The notes below the pieces were generated by a model, which saw nothing but the letters and a program-made list of their open reading frames with translations, was not told the DNA's origin and did not search any database. 64,000 bases of DNA, from contig VWZL01000919.1 in NCBI GenBank assembly GCA_013396915.1, forward strand, positions 321,267-385,266. The letters run 5' to 3'. Shown here piece after piece: positions 23,701-37,310 of this stretch; positions within the stretch are counted from its first letter, which is position 1, and the number at the start of each line of letters is the position of its first letter. The translations under genes were made by a program, and so were the position numbers. This stretch comes from Stercorarius parasiticus (lineage: Eukaryota > Chordata > Aves > Charadriiformes > Stercorariidae).

Positions 23701-26700
23701 GTACAAACAAGTGAGTCCAGCTTATGTGTATGTTTTGTAATTGATATGTCATTTGAAAGTACTAAATCCTTTTCAGAAAGCAATCCTTGTTATCATGGAT
23801 TTCTGTATGCTGAAATCCTGGCTTCTCTGAAGAAGAGGGGAAAACTCACACTGGGTTTAATAAAGCCAAGATTTCAAGCATACAATAAATAGCTACTTTT
23901 TCAAAGCTATTACAATCATTGTCATAAATACATTTTTTGAGGACTCCTAGATACATGCTACAACAACGTAACATCTCAAGAGAAACATAAAATAAACCAT
24001 AAAAAAGTGTGGCTCCAGGGAGACAGAGGAAAATGGGAAAGAAAGGATGTCTCGTCAGTGCATTAGAGTAACAGACATCTTATTTTCTGTTTGTGTTTGG
24101 CTTGGTTCCTTGACAGCTCACAAACATGCTAATTTTAACAGTCTAGGATGTGATGGCCTGCATACACAAATAAAATAATTTCCCATACCTTCTGGAGATC
24201 AAGTATATCTCTCCAAGCAAAGAAAATTTCTCTTCAACGCTGTCAAAGTTCAGCCATTTTAAGCCTGTATTGTGCATAATCATTACAATGAAGTTTTTTA
24301 GTCACGTTTCTAAAGTAATAGGCCTTCCTTCTCTCTGCTTTACACACTAACACTCTCCTTGAATTTTGCACTCCTTCTGAGTCCCTACAGAGGGAATGTG
24401 CATTCTCATTAATTTCATTCTTCTCAAGCTAGGTCCTTTCTGAACAATTTATATTGATACAATAGGACGTGTTGTATCTTATCTCAGCAGTTTTTTCCAC
24501 TATACCTCACATCAGATTGCATCAGACCCACCTTGTCAATAATAATAATAATCCCTTGGTCATAAGGGATTGTGGCTGCTAAACGATGTCTCTGGGAAGC
24601 AATCTCTTTCCATGTGTTTCCCTATTATGATGCCATCATCTGTTGAGGATGCTGGAGGTATTAGCTAGATGTATTTGTAACACATACAATACATACAGAA
24701 ACATACACTTACACATATAGCACCACTCATGATCCCACTCAGCCAATTTCAAGCAGACATTTTCCTTTGGACTCACTGGTTTAGCTACACAGTATTAATA
24801 TTGAAGGACTACATTGCGTGATTCAAATTAATTCGTTCTCATTCTGCTGTAGTTGGTATCTCTTTGGTCAGAATCATGCCTTTTGTCATCAGGATGCCTG
24901 CATGAAAGGAAAAAGAAAATATAAAGCCAATGCGTTAGTGGTGGAACCTTAAAATTAAAAATGGAAAGGGTGAATCTGTGAGAAGAAAATTAGCAAATGT
25001 TTTTTCAGACAGATAGTGAAGCAGCACACATCACTGGGACTAAACTAATGAAAGAAGTGCCGAGTCACATGACAGAAAGCAGCTTTACTTTATATAGGAA
25101 CAGCAGACAATATAAAAAGACTGTTCTAGTCTAGAGTTTTAGCAGACAGAATAATTAGTTTACTATAAATCCTGGTTCATGTTAACGAAGGTACTGAAAA
25201 TTCTACCCTTTGGCACTTTAATTTGTGCTTAAATTTGGCTGATCTTAAACATACTAGCCTAAACATATTTTATAATGGGCATATGAGACCTTAAGGTACA
25301 GACTTTGCTAAGTTAATAAGAGAGCACAGTAATTTGCTCACTAGTCTAGTCGCATCAATGACTGTTACTGTTATAAAAATCTTAAAGGATGTTTAAAAAA
25401 AGTTTATATCTGTTCTTGCCCTGTGGTTCTGTGAGTAGATTATTACAGGTTGTTTGAAGACCACGATATTACTGATGTCATGAGCAACAGCTGTTTCCAC
25501 ATTCAAGACGAGTTAGAATGACTAGGTTAAGTCAGGTGGGGAAACAGACATCTAGTGATTCTGCCTGACATGAAGAATCCGTTTGGAGGCTATTTCAGAA
25601 CATTACGTTAGAGATCCAGATGGTTTGTGTATCTTAACCAAAATATAACCAAAGATAAAATGGAACAGATTGCAATTGCATAGGGCTTTAGAAGTATTTC
25701 ATGTTAGTTCTACTCTTTCAAGAGTTTCCTCATGTTGTACCTATGTGGTCTTTTTGTTTGCTTAAAAAAAACACCAGCAAAAATGAGGGACTTCCTTTTA
25801 CTTGTGTGAATGTATCTCCAGAACCAAAGTTTAATCCTCTATGGAAATACATATTTATTTTTCCTTTGCCTTCATGCATAAAGTCAGTTTTTACCCATTA
25901 TACAGGACATCATTGTTGTCAAAGACCGTAGGAAGAGCTTTTGTAGTGTAGGAAAAAGAACATTTTTAGGGCCATGTTCCAAGTTGTGCTTTCTGCAATA
26001 GAGAAGGGTGAACATTGGAGAACCAGCTTGGCGCTCTGGTTCTCAGAGCTTCCTTAGCCCCAGAGTGTTATGGCATTAAAATTTTGTCCATTTGAGTAGG
26101 GTCCTCTATAGGCCTTGTGTCAGTGGCAGTCAGATATGTATGATCTGTCAGGTACCTATTCTACCTCCTTGCCATCCTGCAATATGCTATCTTGTTCCCT
26201 TGGAAAAGCAAGGAAGAGCTAGCAGATGATTTGGCTTCAGGCTGCTTTTCCATCTGTGTAAGAGATGTGTTCTTTCGAACATTAAGCAGTCTGACCATAG
26301 CTACTGGTACAGTTTCACCATGGCTGCTGGAAAGCTAGGCAAATATCTGAATTCTTTCTTCTCTGCTGAACAAAAGTTTCTGAATGGAAGCAGGCAGATG
26401 TTTAGTATGAGATTGTTAGGCAATAACCTGATTTGAGGCATAAACTGCTGACAACTTCAGGGCCACTGGTAGTAATTTCTTTAGCTGAACAGTACCTAAG
26501 ACAGATATAACATTGTGATGAATTCCCCTTGTACACAGAAACAACGTCATCATGTAGCACAATTACCTGACAAATCCAGGTTTTGAATATTTAATGTTGA
26601 ATAAGTTTTGCAGATTGATTGACAATGGTTCTATAAAGCTTTGGTCAAAAGAAGAACAGCTTTACCAGTGAGATAGTGTTCTGTGTCAGGTCACACTCCT

Positions 26701-28282
26701 TAACTTTTCTATTTCACAAATTTACAAAAAAAGGTAGTAGGTGAACTAAAGTGATATTATTCAGACAAACCAAACCAATCTTCTGGATTACTTCCGAACT
26801 CTGGCAAGTAATTGTTTTCCTACAAATTAGTTTTGCAAAATTATTAGTGTTAATAGTAAAATATAATATAAAAGTGAAGAGTGTTAAAATTACATAAACA
26901 CAGTAGATAAAAATAGTACTAGGGCAATTGTTCCTGTCTCTTTTGCTGCTCTTCGAAAAAGTTACTAAAATAATAAATAAAAGTGATGCAGTGGCGATGA
27001 TTTGCTTGAGTTTTCAAAAATGCTTTAGATATGTCTTCTCAGTATTACTGGAAAAAAAAAATTTAAAGATGAAAGCCTTGAAACATGGGATAAAACTGTA
27101 GCAGCAAAAGAATAGAACGGGTACTGGAGACAGCAGGATACATCACCGCTTGTTATTTGTGTCAGTTGTTTGTGTGTGATTTAGAGGAGAAAGTGGATAG
27201 TGAATTAGTGTTTTCTTTGTGATGTTGAGCTTTTTTTTAGCAAAAATCAATGGCAAGCTGTGATAATTTACTGAAGTTCTGTGCGCATCTCCTAAAATTC
27301 TTCATGTATGCTAAACATTTTGAATTTGTAGTGCACTACAGAAAGAACTGAAAAATGCATGATTTTACTCTGTTCTATGCTTAAATTTTGTAATATTAGT
27401 GGAAAGATATTTTAGAAATGTGCCCTGAGAGGACACCAAAGAAATAGTTTTGAAATGCACTGTGCCAAATGTAAGACATTTAACATTAAGTACATGTAAA
27501 CTGAAAAGAAAAAGTGAGTAGGAAACTGACTAACTGCTGTATTCAGAGTTGAGGATATTGGCTATTTTCTGCTTTATTGAGCAATAAAAGGGAAAATCCA
27601 ATTGGTGTTCAGTAAGAAATCCAGTGCAACTGCAGAGCTATAATCTAAGAACAAATAAAAGAAAAAAGAATGCATTTTTGTTGAAAGCAATTTTGTACAA
27701 ACTTTGCTTGTTTTGGTTAATATTGCTTCATAAGTGTCCTGCCTGAAGTGAGAACTAATGTTTGCCGTGTGAATAGGCTTGGTATATTTTATCCATTCAA
27801 ATAGAAATTACCTGTGGCATTAGGCTATATTTCTGAGGAACTGTAAAAATGACCTGTTATGCCACAAAGAACTAGACAAGATGAAGTACGAAGGGCAATC
27901 CCTTTTCAGTTTTTGAGTATGCTAATCTCCCTGACATTTACCTGTTTTTGATATGATGCAGACTGTGAAATAACTGGCAGAGTTGTACTTGTCCTGCTTA
28001 GTGTCTTACAACATGGGTCCCTTTTCTCTAACTGATAAGGCACTATTAAGGAGCATGTAAAAGTTTCAGTGATGTGATATAATATCAGTCAATTGCAAAA
28101 GGAAATGGGAAAGATGTGTTCTTCCTATATCCAGTACTTATTTCCATAAACTTCCCTTTCCCTTCCACTCCCCTTTCTCTTCCTCTTTTCTTTCCCCACA
28201 GTAAAATCCAACTTCTGGTTTATATGGGAAATTCTGTGGGGTTTATAATACTGCAAAACTTGGAAATAGCTAGCAACTCTTA
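20787..28282. other. Unannotated AT-rich sequence
   Basis: About 7.5 kb with no recognised gene or large repeat. The longest open frame, plus strand 22488-22949 (153 codons), shows no known motif, signal peptide or splice context. A (AAT)n tract lies at 24538-24552 and an A-run at 27051-27061. Confidence 0.5.
24538..24552. repeat. (AAT)n microsatellite
   Basis: Five uninterrupted AAT units. Confidence 0.75.
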
Positions 28283-28520
28283 GCTCATCTCGTCTATCGT
28301 TCTACCAGTGTAGCTTGTTCCTTACAGCACATTTTCTTGCGCGTTGTTCAACCTACTTTCACAAGTCCCAGGCAGTGAGGGTTCTACCACTTTGTTCGGG
28401 AGACTCTTCCCCAATTTAATAGATTTCATTGTCAGCAAGAGTGATATCTGTCCACAGAGATTAAAATGACCACAAATCTTACCTCCTTCCAGACTAAATG
28501 TCAGCCCCATCTGTCCGCTA
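28283..28520 (-). mobile_element. Old CR1 LINE fragment (3' region)
   Basis: Minus-strand relic of an old CR1 subfamily. On the plus strand it follows the familiar reverse-complement order: GCTCATCTCGTCTATC, TAGCTTGTTCCTTACAGCAC, ATTTTCTTGCGCGTTGTTCA, AAGTCCCAGGCAGTGAGGGT, TCTACCACTTTG, GGGAGACTCTTCCCC and TTTAATAGATTTCATTGTCA. The last steps match the CR1 phrase 'ctgttccacagtttaatagatctcattgtcag'. It continues with decayed sequence to about 28520. Divergence is high. A minus-strand open frame inside it (28322-28510) is incidental. Confidence 0.78.
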
Positions 28521-30714
28521 CAGCTTTTCTTCAGTAACTAAAAAGAGCATTGAAATCAATAGATGAGTGTCACAATGAAGAAGAAATCTACATGCATAGG
28601 AAGGGATGTACTGGAAGAGAGAAAACATCAACTGTATTCAGGCTAGGGCTGATTTGATTGATTTGATCTAGGATTTTTTTTTTGGTGGTGTCGTTTTTTT
28701 CTTTGTCAAACCTTTTGACACCATAGTAATGATTGTAGTTAAAACAGCTGGCTAGATGAGAGAGATAGACAGAGAGGCAGGAAGTCATAATAATGAAACT
28801 GGTTTCTATAACAACAGATGGAGTACCAGATATGAATGGATCCAAAGCAGGCTGTCTGCAGAAAGAGCCCTGATTTTCCACCTTTTTGAATTGTCACTGC
28901 ATTACATACCAGTAAGTGCTAAGTGGGAAAGACACTTGATATAGAAGTAGTGATAAAGATTAACTCTTCACAAGGCAGTGAGTTTTATAACTCTTAACAC
29001 ACAAAGCTTGTTTACTGTGTTATATTATTGACATAGTGCTAGTACAGAGACACAGCTGTACTGGTTATTGTGCCAATGTAAGGAAAAGACCGTTCACTAT
29101 GCCTTAAAAAAAGGGCATGGGGTGGCAACAGAGACTGACTGAAGCTATGAACAGTTGAAGGCAATAGTAGGTCCCAATTTTTTGCTTCCAAATTATTCTC
29201 TTTCTTTGCATTAACTGTGTATAGTTGGACAGAGGAGAATGGCGAAAACATAACAGATGTGTAAACTTACACGTTTATGTTATTCACATGCATGCTAATT
29301 TTATACATTATTCATCCATGAGAAATTTACACTAATTTCTGTTATTCTGATCTGGATTTTGAGAAAGAAAATATGTTAGCAGTGACTTTTAAAAAAATCT
29401 TTGAACATTTGTTTTTAACTTTCTCCAAGGTCTTTAACTGAGATAAGCCTTTTGATAAAAATATCAAAATATATTTGATATCAAGAAATAAGAAATTTGA
29501 AGCTGTGGCTGGGGCTAGTTGATGCAGGTTGCATTTTTTTTTTACTGAACTTCAGAGCTTGGGGGCTGCCTGATGAAGGAAAACATAAAAGGATTTGTGC
29601 AGCATCACTTATATTTCCACTAAATTTTGAGATTCTGCAGATGTATGTCACAGTGGCAATATTCAGAACTAGTGAAATATCACAGATTTAACTGCAAAGT
29701 TTATCAGTTTATGTTGTAGACTGACTCCTTACCTTTTCTTCTCATTTGAAATCTACTGCCACTACTTAAAGGACAGAAGGATTTTTTTAGATGTGCTCTA
29801 TGTCTCCACAAAACTAAACCAGTCGAATGATAAAAAACCCCAAAAAACTAAACGAGGCAAAATAGCTTCCCTCTTTTTACTACCCCAGTACAGATTTTTC
29901 ATAATCACATGTGTAAAGAGTGCAAAATTTCTTACTGTTGTCTAAAACAGGACAACTGATACTTCTAAGTACTGCTTTGAAATTGTCAAAGACTGGAAAT
30001 GCCAAGAGCTCCAATGCTCTGCTGAAGTAATGCTTCAGTATTCACCCTGAGAGAGGATATAGGCAACATAATTGTACTTTTTTTTATACACTGCTTTCCA
30101 AATTACAACTAGGTTTGACAGAACGTAACTTACACAAGGCAAGAGCAAGGAAGTAAAAACTTTCCCACTGTACTTTGTGTAGATTGAGCTGTTACAATCT
30201 CATTGCTCAGACTTTTCAACATTTTTCTGTTGACACCTTCCTACTCTCCTTGCCTTGTGTCTGAAACTAGACAGAGACCATATTTTCTCCCTTGCACTGT
30301 GAGATTCTTATTACACACTTGGGAACTGTAAGCTAAACAAAGGGGCAATTAATTATAAGTGTTTGCAGACTGGTGTAGAAAGCTGGAAGGGTGAAAATAA
30401 AGCAATTCTGGGATACCTTGTATGAGTGAAGGGGGATCAAAGAACTCCCTGGATATTCATGTGGAATCTTATGTTTAGAGAGTTCTGAGGTAAATGCAGA
30501 AAGGAAATTAGGAGTTAAAATAATACATTGGCTATGCCAGTTTAACTTAATAAATGTCAATAATTGCTGGAAACATTTGAAGCAATTTGGCTAAGTTTTT
30601 AAGGGTTCTCAAGAAAAATCCATGTATCCATTGTGGATGAGTGATTCCAGGCACAGAAGTATAACCATCATCTCTGGAAGGCAAATAAATGATATTAAAG
30701 TGACAGCTAATCAG

Positions 30715-30735
30715 ATTTTATTTTATTTTATTTAT
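30715..30735. repeat. (ATTTT)n microsatellite
   Basis: Four ATTTT-type units in tandem. Confidence 0.7.
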
Positions 30736-31850
30736 TCTATAACAAGGACAATCTATCTACTGGAGGTCAATACATTTAGGAGTTGTGTAAAAATTTTGTT
30801 AGTAGCAGTTTGAGTATCTATATCAATTCTCTTGGTGTTAAAATATCTACTCTGTTTCTGAAGATTGGTGGTGCCCTTGAATTCCAAATATTCCTTTAGG
30901 GTTATTTCAATAATATTAATTTAAAAATAATAAGCTTGAGGGCTGATAAAGAAATGCGTGTGCAGAAATATATGACATGATAATTTGTAAAGGTTTGAAT
31001 CTGTCAGCATAAAGAACAATTCTTCATTTCCAAGATTTATTGTTTTGTCTTTGTCTTTCACTCCATTACTGTTTTTCTCTGCTACATTAACGCTGAGCGA
31101 GTTGTAAATGAAATAATGTGAAGTGAAGACAAGGGAAAAAGACTGGCAGTCTGGCCTCTTAATGACTTGCTGAGTCTTTTCCTCTGCCAAGGCCATCATT
31201 GCTTGTGTATTAGATCTCCACAGGTGTCCTCTTCTGAAGACCTTTGCAGCTGCTGGTGATCAGCTGGGGACATTCTCAAGGTCCATGTTGTTGGCATTGT
31301 TGAAGTCTCCTCGCTTCAAGTATACATAAGCTTTGAAGACCAATGTAAGCCCATTCCTCTTTTCCTCTTTGAAGTAAATACTTTCACTGACAAATGAGAA
31401 AGAAAGAGTCCAGGCATACCATGAGTAACAGAGGAGTTAAATGTGTTGTTTGCATTTATTGGTACTTTTTTGACATCCTCTCTCCACTGGGAGGAAGTTA
31501 AGCATAATAAAATAAAGACGAGAATAAGAAACTCAGTCAAATCCAATACGACAAACAATTAAAAGTGAATTTAAATGCAACTGATATTTTATATAGAGTG
31601 TGGAGATAACGAGAAGGGAAGATGCAAGGGCCAAAGGTGTGCAGAAAAAGTCCTGCAAAATGATCTCCTAGCCTGTGCATCAGCATATTGAATCATGATG
31701 TTCAACATGCATCTCACTGGCACAGTGATTGGAGGAAAAAGAGCTGTCAAATTACCCACATAATTACACCTTTCTGTTTAACTGTTAACATGTGAAAGTA
31801 AATGGCTTTTTTTATTAAAATAGTCCCACTGTCTTGCAAATGAATATAAG

Positions 31851-31900
31851 TGTGTGTATATATACATGCATGTATATATTTCTATATTTATATTTATACA
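31851..31900. repeat. TG/TA-rich simple sequence with palindrome
   Basis: TGTGTGTATATATACATGCA leads into a TA-rich tract. Positions 31858-31879 form a perfect 22-base palindrome centred on the TGCA at 31867-31870. Such tracts can extrude or pause replication; no function is implied. Confidence 0.75.
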
Positions 31901-34900
31901 GGGAATTAGAGATCACTCTGGTGATGTTTAGCAGAGTGACATATCAGGACAGTTTCAGACTTTAGAGGTTTACTAGATTAATTAATTACTAATGCACTTG
32001 GTGCTAGTGGTCAATTCTTACACGATATAAATCGTCACTACATATGTAAAACTGTTAGTCTTTAGCAATCACATCTAAAAGAGCTGTGGGTATAAAATAC
32101 CACAGAGCTGTTGCAATATGTTTAGCACTGATGGCTATGGTCTGTAGTGGTTCTTAGCTGCAGATGTCAAATTAATCAGCCCTGACAGGTCTTTGATGAG
32201 AGAAGTGGGCTTATCATCTTTTGTGATTTTATTCCTTGCTTGCACCTGAGATTCTTACGCTGTTACCCCTTTCCCATGAAGGGGGTTCTCCTCTGTTTCC
32301 AATGCTGCCTACCTCATTTTATTTTGTATTGCTGGTTGTGTTTCCTATGCATTCGGGACAGTGGTCTGCCTATTTGTGCTTCCTCTGTCAGGTAACTTTT
32401 TGTTAGTTGGATGACACCTGTCGGAAACTGCAACAATCTTTGTCTGCCTCATTGGTGATCACATTCTTCGCATACTTATGTCAGATTGTGTCTGGTTATA
32501 CCATCTTAGTATTACAAAATACTTGCATGCTATTGTTAATTACACCATTCTAGTACACTTATATCCAGTTTGACATAAACTAATATTAACAATATCCCAA
32601 TACCTATCATGTGGAATATCACAGGCATCAATTTTCATTAAACCTGATTTTAGAGAAGTAGGTCTAGGAATTTATAGGAATTGGCCAGAGCATTTTGTAC
32701 GAATTTTGACTGAGATGTGTTTTTGCAGTGCTTTTCATGAAAGGTGTCAAAGAATATTTGGATGAATACCTTGCACATATACATGAACTTATACAGTGGC
32801 AGACATTTTTTTACAAATGCTTAAAAAAGAAGTTACCTTCCTCAAGGCCATGATCTAAATATTTTTGGATAAGGGAGTTATTCTATGTTAACCGAAAATA
32901 ACCCATGTGTGAAACTGGATAAATGTTAGTACCCAGTTGAAACTTCACTTAAATAAAAACAGAATTAATGAAATATATGTATTATAACTTTAGACGAGTT
33001 GCATGTGAAAACTGATTTTGAAGCTGTGAGGAGTTGGATTTCCTCTTGAATACAAAATCAGATTCAAAGATTGCAAGAAAAGATGGGACAACAGAAGTGC
33101 TGACAGGATCAACAGTATGTTTCTGTATTACAAACAGAGCTATAGCTGGTGTTCCTGACATGTGCACCTGCACAGTAGTTTTCGAGGCTCATCACATATC
33201 ACATTGGCAGTGTAAATGAAGTGATAAAGTGAATATGCATGATTACTTATCGCTAGTATTTTCATGACATGCTATATTGTACTTCCTTGTGCTGTCCATA
33301 AATGATCTGAGTAATAAAGGATGATGATCCATTTCTGGAGTAATTATTGTATATCAATGTATTTATTGATCACTTCTGACTCATGCATGCCATAGCAACT
33401 CAATTTCAATGGTGCTGTGCTCTGCATTTCCTTTTGTCCCTGAACAACGTGCCACACATGGCTAAAACCTATTACACTTTGAAAGCAGACTGAGCCTTTC
33501 CTACTAGCAAATGTGTCCAGATATTTTAACTACTTTTGCAGTATCATAGAACATAAACACTATTTCTGTCCCTACATAGGACATAAAGAGACTGCTTTAG
33601 TGGCTCTGTTCTCAGAGGTTAGTTAGTCATCCCTAGATACCCACAAGAAACACACTAATTATTATGCTGCTCCAGGTTTTCTGCTTAAAACTATTTTGAT
33701 GTGAATACACTGCTTTCATAGAGCCATAGTTAAAATGAAATTACTGTACAGCTCTGGAGTCTTCAATTCAAACAGTCTGTGTTGCTGGCCAGAGATGGCT
33801 GGGGAAATGAGCTTTGGCAAACCAATAGTCATGTGGTGTAGACCAGTTCTTGGTAAGAATTAACATCAACTTTCCACATTCATTATAGGCTCTGACTAGG
33901 GTTGTTTGGGAATTTTAGTTGAAAAGAAACTGGAGCAGTGTCAGTGCTGATGAATTTTTTGATTTGAAAAATATGCTGAACTTTTCCTGAAGTACTGATA
34001 CAGCCTTCTCTGTTGTTTGCCTCCTCACACACTCCAGGATTTTAGTCTGTGCATTGGTAACACAGAATTGCAGAGAGGAGGAACTTTTTCCTTTTTAATT
34101 GCAATCAACAGAATTTTTTGGTTTGATTGGCAAATTCAAATATTTTCCAGATCAGTTGGAAAAAATGGAGAGTATTTTTTTTCCCTGATTTGAAGTTTGG
34201 GAAAAAAGGCTTTAGCATCATTGAAATACTCAAGGATGTAAGAGTAATTGTTTTCTGCATGTCTTGTGACATAAGGCAGATTTTGTCACTGTGTCTTTCA
34301 GAAGGGTAGCTAGCCCTCTGACTCCTGCTTCATATATTCTTTGTCTGAGAAGGAATGGTGTCTTAATTGATGACATTTTCTTATCAGGTTCAGTTTGTTA
34401 GTCTCAGAAAAATATTATCTGTGAGCAGACCTTTTCTTTCTTACCCCCTTTTTTTTTCCTGTTTCATTTGTCTTTTCTGTCATTTCAATTTTCGTTGTTT
34501 AGTGCAAGGTCAAGCTTTGTGTTAACGGTGACTGTGACAACAGCTTTTTCATAAAACTAGTAATACGCTCAAATTTGCAAAATCCTTTAAATTACCTTTC
34601 TGTAAGTATATTTCTGTCACGTAAACAGAAAATGAATCAGTAATTCTGTCTTTTGAGTTATGCAGTGTATCAAGAATTGAACTTTTGTAAAAAATTCATA
34701 GATCATTCCAGTATTCTGCATCCTTGTTTATGAGAAATTCTAGGATAAATAAAGAGTAATTGATGAACTTCCCTCCCCGCTCCCCGCTAATATTTTAACC
34801 AGAACTGGCCTGGTTAATCTCTTTTGAAACTCTGGACATTTCATCTTTTCCGATTCTGCCTGGGCTTAACTAGAAGAAATAAATAATCTTTATATATAAA

Positions 34901-36331
34901 TAAAATGAATAATACATGCTTCAAATAATGCTATGTTTCTAATTTTTCAGGAGATCCAAAAATAGCTGTTTTCTTTCTTTTCACTTGACTGATTAAATAA
35001 TAATAAAATCAGGAAACGTGAAAGAGAAATCTGAACTTGTAAAATTAATCTGCAAAGCAGATAAGAATAACTCAGTCTTTTTCACATATAATGCCATACA
35101 CTGTAAGTCGTGCAATTTTGTTTACAGCTCTGTGTGGCCTAAGATACATGTTTAGGCATGTAGAGATTGAAAGCCTGCTTCTTTGGCAGCAATCAGAACT
35201 CGGATCTTTGAAGTGGGGAACATATGGCTCAGTATACAGTATAAGTAATTGAATATCGGAATAGATATCCTTAGTTATAGGAAAGCTATTACTGTTTTTA
35301 AAATGAGCTATAATCTTTGCCCCTTTGAGGTCTCTGAATCATGGTAGTTGTGGGCTCTTGGTTTCAATTCTGAAGACATAGAATAAAGCCCTCCTAAAAT
35401 ACTTCTGACTTTTTCCTCCCCTGTATGAAGGGTTAGCTAAATGATGCTCTATGAGAGCTTATTGCCCTTTTTTGGTGTGACTCATACAACTTATTCACAG
35501 CTTTCCTCTATGTGAGCAATGTGGCCAGACTAAACCAATGTTGAGAAAATCTTTAAAGCATGCTACATAAGTGAGAGACCTCATTTAGTCATGCTGCTAA
35601 AGGTATTGCAAAGCAAAGAAGATAAGTAGCACACTGCTCATCGTTAGCTTCCAGTACACTTTTCACAGCCTTCACTTAATTATATTATGTCCCTATATCT
35701 AAGTTGCTTATCCAAGCAATAAGCTACACTTGCAAGATAGACTTTCACCAGCAGAAGAAATTTTTACCTACATTATGTATTAAGAATCCCTTTTAGTGCA
35801 AAAGAATACACAAACTGCTGCTAGCTCAGCAGGTAGCTAAGCAGAGCTCTAGGGCTTCCCACACTTCCCAACAGTAGGCTTTCCAACACAGATGATATGT
35901 CTTTTCCCTTCCCAGTAAGAAAAGCAGAATATTGATTACCTCAGTTCTTTTTGCCTCAAAAAGAACGGTGTGTGTGGACTCAAGATCTAGTTTAGTTTAC
36001 AGCTCCTATTTGTGGGGTTTCCTTCCTTTCATAAATTGTCTCTATGTCAATTCTCAATTAATTTTGCTTCACACCATCCAGATCTTACTTAACCTCAGTT
36101 TCTTTGCATCTGTGCTGCCCCTTTTATTTGTCATGCTTTCATTCCTCTTCATTCTTCCCTTCCTTTTTTTTCATTGTCCAACCCAGTTGCCCTAGGTCGA
36201 TTCCTTTTCTCGTTTGGTACACTGTCTAATATGCTCAACCTCTTCATCACTGTTTAACCACCTCCCAAGACATGGAACGAAAGGGGTAGATGATCTCCTG
36301 GTCCATCCTCTTTACTGATGTAAGTTCCCAA

Positions 36332-36393
36332 TATGTTGTGTGTAATTTCTAGGATAATAATAATATTGTATGTTGTGTGTAATATCTAGGATA
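36332..36393. repeat. Tandem duplication, two copies of about 25 bases
   Basis: TATGTTGTGTGTAATTTCTA at 36332 recurs as TATGTTGTGTGTAATATCTA at 36369, each followed by GGATA. The two 25-base units differ by one base and are offset by 37 bases, so this is a recent local duplication. Confidence 0.8.
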
Positions 36394-36883
36394 TTAAATA
36401 GGATAAGATATTTTCTATTTTAATCATCTGTGCTTAAATGTTGTTAAGAACCGATGTAAATAAACATAATGAGAAAGTTTTCTCTCCCAGCCATACTGTG
36501 AGTGTGGAAAAGGTTATGCTTCTGTACATTCTCCTGTGATTTTTAATTAAAGTGTTTAATTGTTGGCAGGTGTGTAAGAGTATTGTTAAGTGCATGGCTT
36601 AATTGTTTATTCTTTCCTCTTTGTTATAAAGTGAATGGATTTGAAAATGCATTAGTGTGAAAATGAGACTCAAGAGGTCTTGTTTTATAAAAGTCTGCAT
36701 AGGCAATCCTCATTCTCCTTCAGAGGACAAAAGAAAATGTTGTTTTAAATGTCTAGTTTTACTTGCATGAAATATTGTCTTTTGCTGGGTTGCAACAAAA
36801 ACTGCTTCAAGTCTGGAAATTTTAAATGTCACCTGTCCTGGATTAGATTTCCTTCCCTGTAGGTAAAAAATTGTAGTTTTCTT

Positions 36884-36924
36884 AAAAAAAAAAAAAAAGA
36901 AGAAAGAAGGGTTAAAAAAAGGAG
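36884..36924. repeat. Poly-A and purine tract
   Basis: Fifteen A residues followed by a GAAGAAAGAAGGG-type purine stretch. It could be the tail of an old retroinsertion, but nothing recognisable precedes it. Confidence 0.65.
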
Positions 36925-37197
36925 AGTATTTGGTCTATTTGCCAAAAACCTGCGAGTAGACTAACTAACACCAATTACTATGATAGTCTCATAAAATAGT
37001 AATAATGAGTAATAAGAGAGCTATTTAACATCAAAGATCAATCACCTAAATAGCCAAGTTAAACAGTACAGTTTGTATTACATCACTTTGGCAAATATCT
37101 TTCATTTGTGTGTTTCTGAAACTCAGGATGAAGGCCAATTTAACCTTAATTAAGGTTTGTTTTACTTGGCTATCTAAATGCCTAAGCTGTTGTACTG

Positions 37198-37310
37198 TAG
37201 AATCACAGAGAAATGTAGATGGAAAAAAATCCTATGTGGTCCTGTGGGTTTACCTCCTGCCAGATCAGGATTCCTCCCTCTAGTACTATCTCAGTTGCCT
37301 TTGCTGGCTG
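37198..37310 (-). mobile_element. CR1 LINE 3'-end fragment
   Basis: A decayed reverse-complemented CR1 tail. The plus strand shows TAGAATCACAGAGAAATGTA, ATGGAAAAAAATCCTATGTG, CCTCCTGCCAGATCAGGATT, CCTCCCTCTAGTACTATCTC and AGTTGCCTT, the order seen in the avian CR1 3' end and the sequence just inside it. Homology fades after about 37310. It is more diverged than the tails at 199 and 9702. Confidence 0.72.

Larger units (their letters stand above)
28521..37197. other. Unannotated AT-rich sequence
   Basis: About 8.7 kb. Contents are microsatellites at 30715-30735, 31851-31900 and 36884-36924, a 22-base palindrome at 31858-31879 and a small tandem duplication at 36332-36393. No gene is recognised. 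The hydrophobic 87-codon frame at 35932-36195 reflects T-rich DNA. Confidence 0.5.

Noticed and set aside
33543..33560. TATCATAGAACATAAACAC resembling a CR1 terminal repeat
   Set aside because: No downstream CR1 sequence follows; too short to call.
35932..36195. Hydrophobic 87-codon frame
   Set aside because: Pyrimidine-rich DNA produces Leu/Phe runs; not evidence for a transporter or signal peptide.
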